From Macropodus opercularis (lineage: Eukaryota; Chordata; Actinopteri; Anabantiformes; Osphronemidae), in contig CM061098.1 in assembly GCA_030770545.1 (NCBI GenBank), forward strand, positions 1,588,001 to 1,652,000: a stretch of 64,000 nucleotides of DNA, written 5' to 3'. Made by a program: the position numbers and the translations under genes. Under the pieces are notes generated by a model. It was not told the origin of the DNA and ran no database searches. It saw only the letters and a list, made by a program, of their open reading frames with translations. Shown piece after piece: positions 60,701 to 64,000 of this stretch (within the stretch, counting starts at the first letter, position 1; each line of letters begins with the position of its first letter).

Positions 60701-63007
60701 AGTGACCCAGTGCGTAAACCTTTACGGTCAGTAAAATGAGACCGTGTCATGTTTGGTGTCACTACCGTTCCAGGGAAACGAGTTCACGTTATAGTGGCAG
60801 ACGCACCAAGGCATAGCGAGTGCTACTGTAGTAGTTCAGTGGTAAATACAGTAGGAAGCTGTGTGTCCATCTGTCCCTGAACGCATCACTCAACCTCTCC
60901 AAATATCACTGCTTCTGTTTTCGATAGGGAGGATTTTGAATTCTGTACATAATTTGCACTCAAAGTCATTATGTTCATGTCAGACACTTCAAGGACCAGG
61001 ACACTGAGCTAACCGGCGTCGTAAGCGTGATGCGAGGGCGGCGTTGTTCAGCTGGCATCCAACTGCAGCGCCGCTCCTGGCGTGACCTTCGCCGCAGCAG
61101 AACCTCTTCAGGCGTAACTGATTGACCTCCACTCAGCCTTATTCTGAGGTCACTGCTATCAGAATGTCTCCAAGGTGAAGCAAGGGCAGGGCAGTCATGT
61201 GTGGGGTGACAGTGTTGTGTACAACAAGAGTGGAGTCGATGGCATCAGGTGGCCGGGTCGCTCATTATCACCGACCTGCTGTTTTGGACTAAACAAAACC
61301 TCTGAGCTTGAGTAAACCGGTTCTGTGCGACTGCGTCCTGTTTGCTGTTTCCATGCCAGCGCACAGAGGAGCACGTTGCACTTTAATCACACAGGACCAG
61401 GGTTAGGAAGCGCTTCCCTGACATAAGGCCACCAGGACAGGCTGCTAGGAACGACTTTCCTGATGTGACCTCACAGCATCATCAACAATGCTCAGTGAGC
61501 TGGACTTCAACTTTGAGCCAGGGGCCCCGTTCAGATGAGCCGAGGGGCCCTAGTGAAGCTGCGAGGGGCCACCAACTGCAGGCAAACTGTGCGGTGCCTT
61601 CGTTACATCAAGTTGTTACAATAGAAGCATTTATGTTTTGCAGCTTTAGTTCACATCAGAGTGATTCTAGTTTAAGCCCTGATGCTCCTGGAACCTCGAG
61701 GCGTTTGCTCAAACCAAACCTTTCATTTTAAAGCGAAACATCTCCACTGACACACGCGTTATCGCTCAGCTTGGTGTGTAATTGCAAATGGGAAGGCAGT
61801 GAATATTTACGCGGTAGGTATTCAGCCGTCCGCCGTGACTCATGGCCATCGAACAATAGTAGCTTTGTAGGCTGCCGCTAAATCAGAGCACCCAAGAAAA
61901 GCCAACGAGAAGCCAACGAGAAGCCCACTGTGCTGGGAAACGTAATTCAAATTAAGGCAGCTGCCTGGACTCATCTCGACAAGTGTAATAAAGGCCACAT
62001 TACAGCAGTAATCATATGTTTATTGCAATGACATCACTTCCTGCTTCAATGAAGCTCCAGAGCCTGGGTGCAGAGAAACAACGTTCACTGTAAGAGACAG
62101 TGACGTGAAGGCTCAGGTTTTAGGTCCAGGAGGCAGCTGTGGTGGCTGGAGGTGCTGAGAGGAAAAACAAGGGTAATTCCTAGAAGTGTGGTTCAGGGAA
62201 TGGTGGAGGGCCCCAGAGAGAGAGAGGCATCCAGCAGCACCGTGTGAAAAAGCGAGCAGTGGGGCGGGGGTACAAACAAACACACAGACCGAGCACGTGC
62301 TGGAAGGCCACAGCAGACCCCCAAACCTAAACCTCAGGAAAAACTTTGATTCCCATGAAGTACATTTAGGGATCTGGGAACTATAATTGTACTTCCAAGC
62401 AAGAGAAGTCCTTGTGTTAATTTGATTTTATTAAGTTGTTCTAACTTATTAAAGTTAAAAAACAACAACATATTCTTCAGAGGGAATTAAGCTTTTCCAA
62501 TGTTGACTTTCCAATAATTAACAATGCAAAAGTAGTTACTATCGTAATTATTACTCAAAAGCGACTTTGGTGCCTGGATTCCCATAAACGTCCTTAATAA
62601 GCATGTGCGACCTCCCTGCTGCTCCTGTGACGACACGCAGCGCTCTAACACGGGACACGGCTGGATCAAAGGTTACTGTGAGCCTCGGCACCGCTCTGCT
62701 TTCGTGGAGTCGCAGGCAGACTTTGAACCTCGCGGACCCACAAGGGAGACGGAAATACTTAGTTTAGTGAAATGTGATGTGAAAACAAAGCGACGACGTG
62801 TCTTACTAGTGAAGGGTCCTCTGTCTCGGACCCCAGGGACGGGCTGAAGTCCTCTTGGCTCAGAGGAAGGCCGTCCTCTTCTTCCTCGTTCTGGTCGAGC
62901 TCCTCCTCCAGGGCGGGAAAGACGGAGAGCCCGCCGACCTCGGCATCCACGATGCCATCCAGGCTGTCGGTCAGAGCGGCGAGCAGGGCCGCACTCTCCT
63001 CCTCTAT
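51789..63007 (-). CDS. ppargc1b: Ppargc1b (PGC-1beta) coactivator, last ten coding exons (5' end off the window)
   Basis: This is a nuclear transcriptional coactivator of ERR/PPAR-type receptors that drives mitochondrial genes. Exons in mRNA order: 63007-62807, 58381-58265, 56792-55754, 55426-55381, 54005-53941, 53846-53243, 52713-52656, 52361-52243, 52138-52011 and 51880-51789. Phases agree at every junction and give 822 residues to TGA. In order they show an acidic segment and a nuclear-receptor box LLKKLLL split across the first junction. Then come RLCTELHRHLT, a long Glu/Asp run, YMHTYCLP, and a second box LLRELL (56,238-56,255) followed by DVSKPYRL. FEQTLSVDLCGTAGLTPPTTPP follows, with DHDY (the HCF-1-binding motif, 53,563-53,574). 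An RRM starts at VFYIHNL, and the C-terminus is KSKYDALDFDTLLKEAQKSLHR. The LTPPTTPP and FGDHDYC blocks are as in human PGC-1beta. Human is about 1,023 aa. The N-terminal activation domain must lie beyond 64,000. Confidence 0.94.
52011..52361 (-). other. ppargc1b: ppargc1b RRM-coding exon pair
   Basis: Exons 52361-52243 and 52138-52011 encode the RNA-recognition motif near the C-terminus. RNP2 (VFYIHNL) is normal. The helix NMLRKRFQVFGNAEDCKV aligns with the family's ELKRRFEVFGEIEECEV. The RNP1 position reads RCGVIKIR where other PGC-1 proteins have KYGFITYR. The following segment is about eight residues shorter than in human PGC-1beta. The phase at both junctions allows only this frame. Confidence 0.8.
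53847..62806 (-). other. ppargc1b: ppargc1b large introns
   Basis: Introns longer than 300 bp are 58,382-62,806 (4.4 kb), 56,793-58,264, 54,006-55,380 and 55,427-55,753 (327 bp). None contains a recognisable nested gene. The longest spurious frame is minus-strand 60,262-60,762 (166 codons, no motif). A CTCF-like core sits at 60,389-60,402. A pyrimidine-rich stretch at 58,700-58,930 gives a Gln/Lys/Glu-rich minus-strand frame that is probably composition only. Confidence 0.7.
60389..60402 (+). promoter_or_regulatory. candidate CTCF-binding core in a ppargc1b intron
   Basis: CCAGTAGAGGGCGG matches the CTCF core consensus at every position. It lies in the 4.4-kb intron. Occupancy is not known. 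Confidence 0.45.
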
Positions 63008-64000
63008 CTGAACACAGTCATAAGAAAAAGATACGATGTGGAACGTGGGTAACGCTCAGAACAGGCCTGTCATTATCCTGGAGCTCAGAGAAACGAGTAG
63101 AGCAGATACTGTAGACAGTGGCTGCTTAGGAAATAACAGCCTCGGAGTCATTCTGTGGTGAGTCACAGTTTTCACAGCTAGAACACATCTATATATTTAT
63201 GCTAAACTCAAGCCTGGAAATTATTGCCCAAAGTAACAGAATTAATCTGCTGGAAGCTCTGTGTCAGCGTTGAATCAGTCACAGACAGATGTTTCAGGGA
63301 GTCGATCACTAGGATCACATTACTAAAGGTAACCATTGCCAGAATCCTTTAATTCTCATTCAGGGTTAGTGACACTAAAATAACATTTAAAAAAAGTCTA
63401 GAAAATAAATTCAAGCAAAACTGAAGGATCTACTAATAATGATTTTATAAAAATCTCCATGTTCCGGTCCAGGCTCATTTCCCACCTCTCCATCCACGTG
63501 GCTGCTTAACGTTACGGAGCCTCCATCTTGCTGAGAGCAGAGTCTGCTGGAGAGGCGATAGCGCGGCTGGTCTACGGGAAGCCACCGAGCTCCATTCATC
63601 TGTCGCTTCCTTTTATCGAACCGCTCGATCTGCTACCGGCTGCCAAACTATTTATTATTAAATTTATTCTCTGTCTGAGGCAGCGTCCGTCTCGCTTTCT
63701 CTTCAATGGTGCAATTTAGATTTGGTGACTCCACAGGATGTCAGGTAGAAGAATCCAAGCAACAGTACATTACATCAGATTATTACACGTCTGGGGAAAT
63801 TCATTAATGTTTTTATTTAGTGTCACCAGAGTCGTAGGTTTGAAACTGACGTAGTTTGACTTAAATGTTCTCTTCACTTCTACTTTCATGTCTTGCGTGT
63901 ATTAGTAGATTCCCTGAACAAACCATTTACTTGACATTTGTATTCATATTCTTGCCGTTGTTCAGTGTTAATGTATAATTAGCCTAACCTTTCTGACTCC
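63008..64000 (-). other. ppargc1b: ppargc1b intron, running off the window
   Basis: This is upstream, on the - strand, of the first recognisable ppargc1b exon, whose acceptor (GTTCAG) ends at 63,008. No acidic LxxLL-like N-terminal exon was found up to 64,000, so the activation-domain exon lies beyond. The 62-codon minus frame at 63,411-63,599 has no PGC-1 motif. Confidence 0.7.

Noticed and set aside
60262..60762. 166-codon minus-strand frame inside the large ppargc1b intron
   Set aside because: It resembles no PGC-1 segment, and neighbouring exon phases join perfectly without it.

Overview
The window is vertebrate nuclear DNA, and the gene structures point to a teleost fish. Genes are split into many exons with GT..AG introns, some only 74-82 bp long. 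There are abundant (GT)n, (TTC)n and minisatellite arrays, and no operons or prokaryotic signals. Four genes are recognisable by translating across splice junctions. They are the last coding exon of htr4 (+, rest off the left edge), slc26a2 (-, complete), pde6a (+, complete) and ppargc1b (-, 5' end off the right edge). The run ppargc1b - pde6a - slc26a2, with its relative orientations, matches human 5q32 as I remember it. This supports assigning these genes to their specific paralogues.

Layout. 1-474 holds an htr4 intron and the terminal exon encoding a 5-HT4(a)-type tail, with its 3'UTR to about 1 kb. About 1-19.7 kb is a gene desert in which I find no protein-coding gene. It contains a 350-bp (TTC)n tract at 9.2-9.5 kb and candidate CTCF sites. 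21,025-24,516 encodes Slc26a2 (724 aa, sulfate/anion exchanger) in four coding exons, with a probable 5' non-coding exon and CpG-rich promoter near 26.0-26.1 kb. 26.28-28.15 kb is a 1.9-kb minisatellite of 18-bp units lying exactly between the divergent slc26a2 and pde6a genes. 29,042-42,932 encodes Pde6a in 23 coding exons (860 aa, the length I recall for the human protein). 43-46.7 kb is intergenic and holds a cluster of CRE-like elements. About 46.7-51.8 kb is best read as the long 3'UTR of ppargc1b. 51,789-63,007 holds ten ppargc1b coding exons (822 residues up to the stop), and the N-terminal activation-domain exon(s) lie beyond 64 kb.

The genes are not a functional pathway. Htr4 is a Gs-coupled serotonin receptor, Slc26a2 supplies sulfate for proteoglycan sulfation, Pde6a is the rod phototransduction cGMP phosphodiesterase alpha subunit, and Ppargc1b is a nuclear-receptor coactivator of mitochondrial genes. 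Their interest lies in conserved synteny and in local sequence oddities. These are: identical GTCACGTGAC palindromes in both halves of the slc26a2/pde6a divergent region; pde6a exon 10 flanked on both sides by UG repeats with no polypyrimidine tract; a ppargc1b RRM whose RNP1 motif has lost its aromatic residues; and an altered Pde6a prenylation box. I found no clearly novel biological system.
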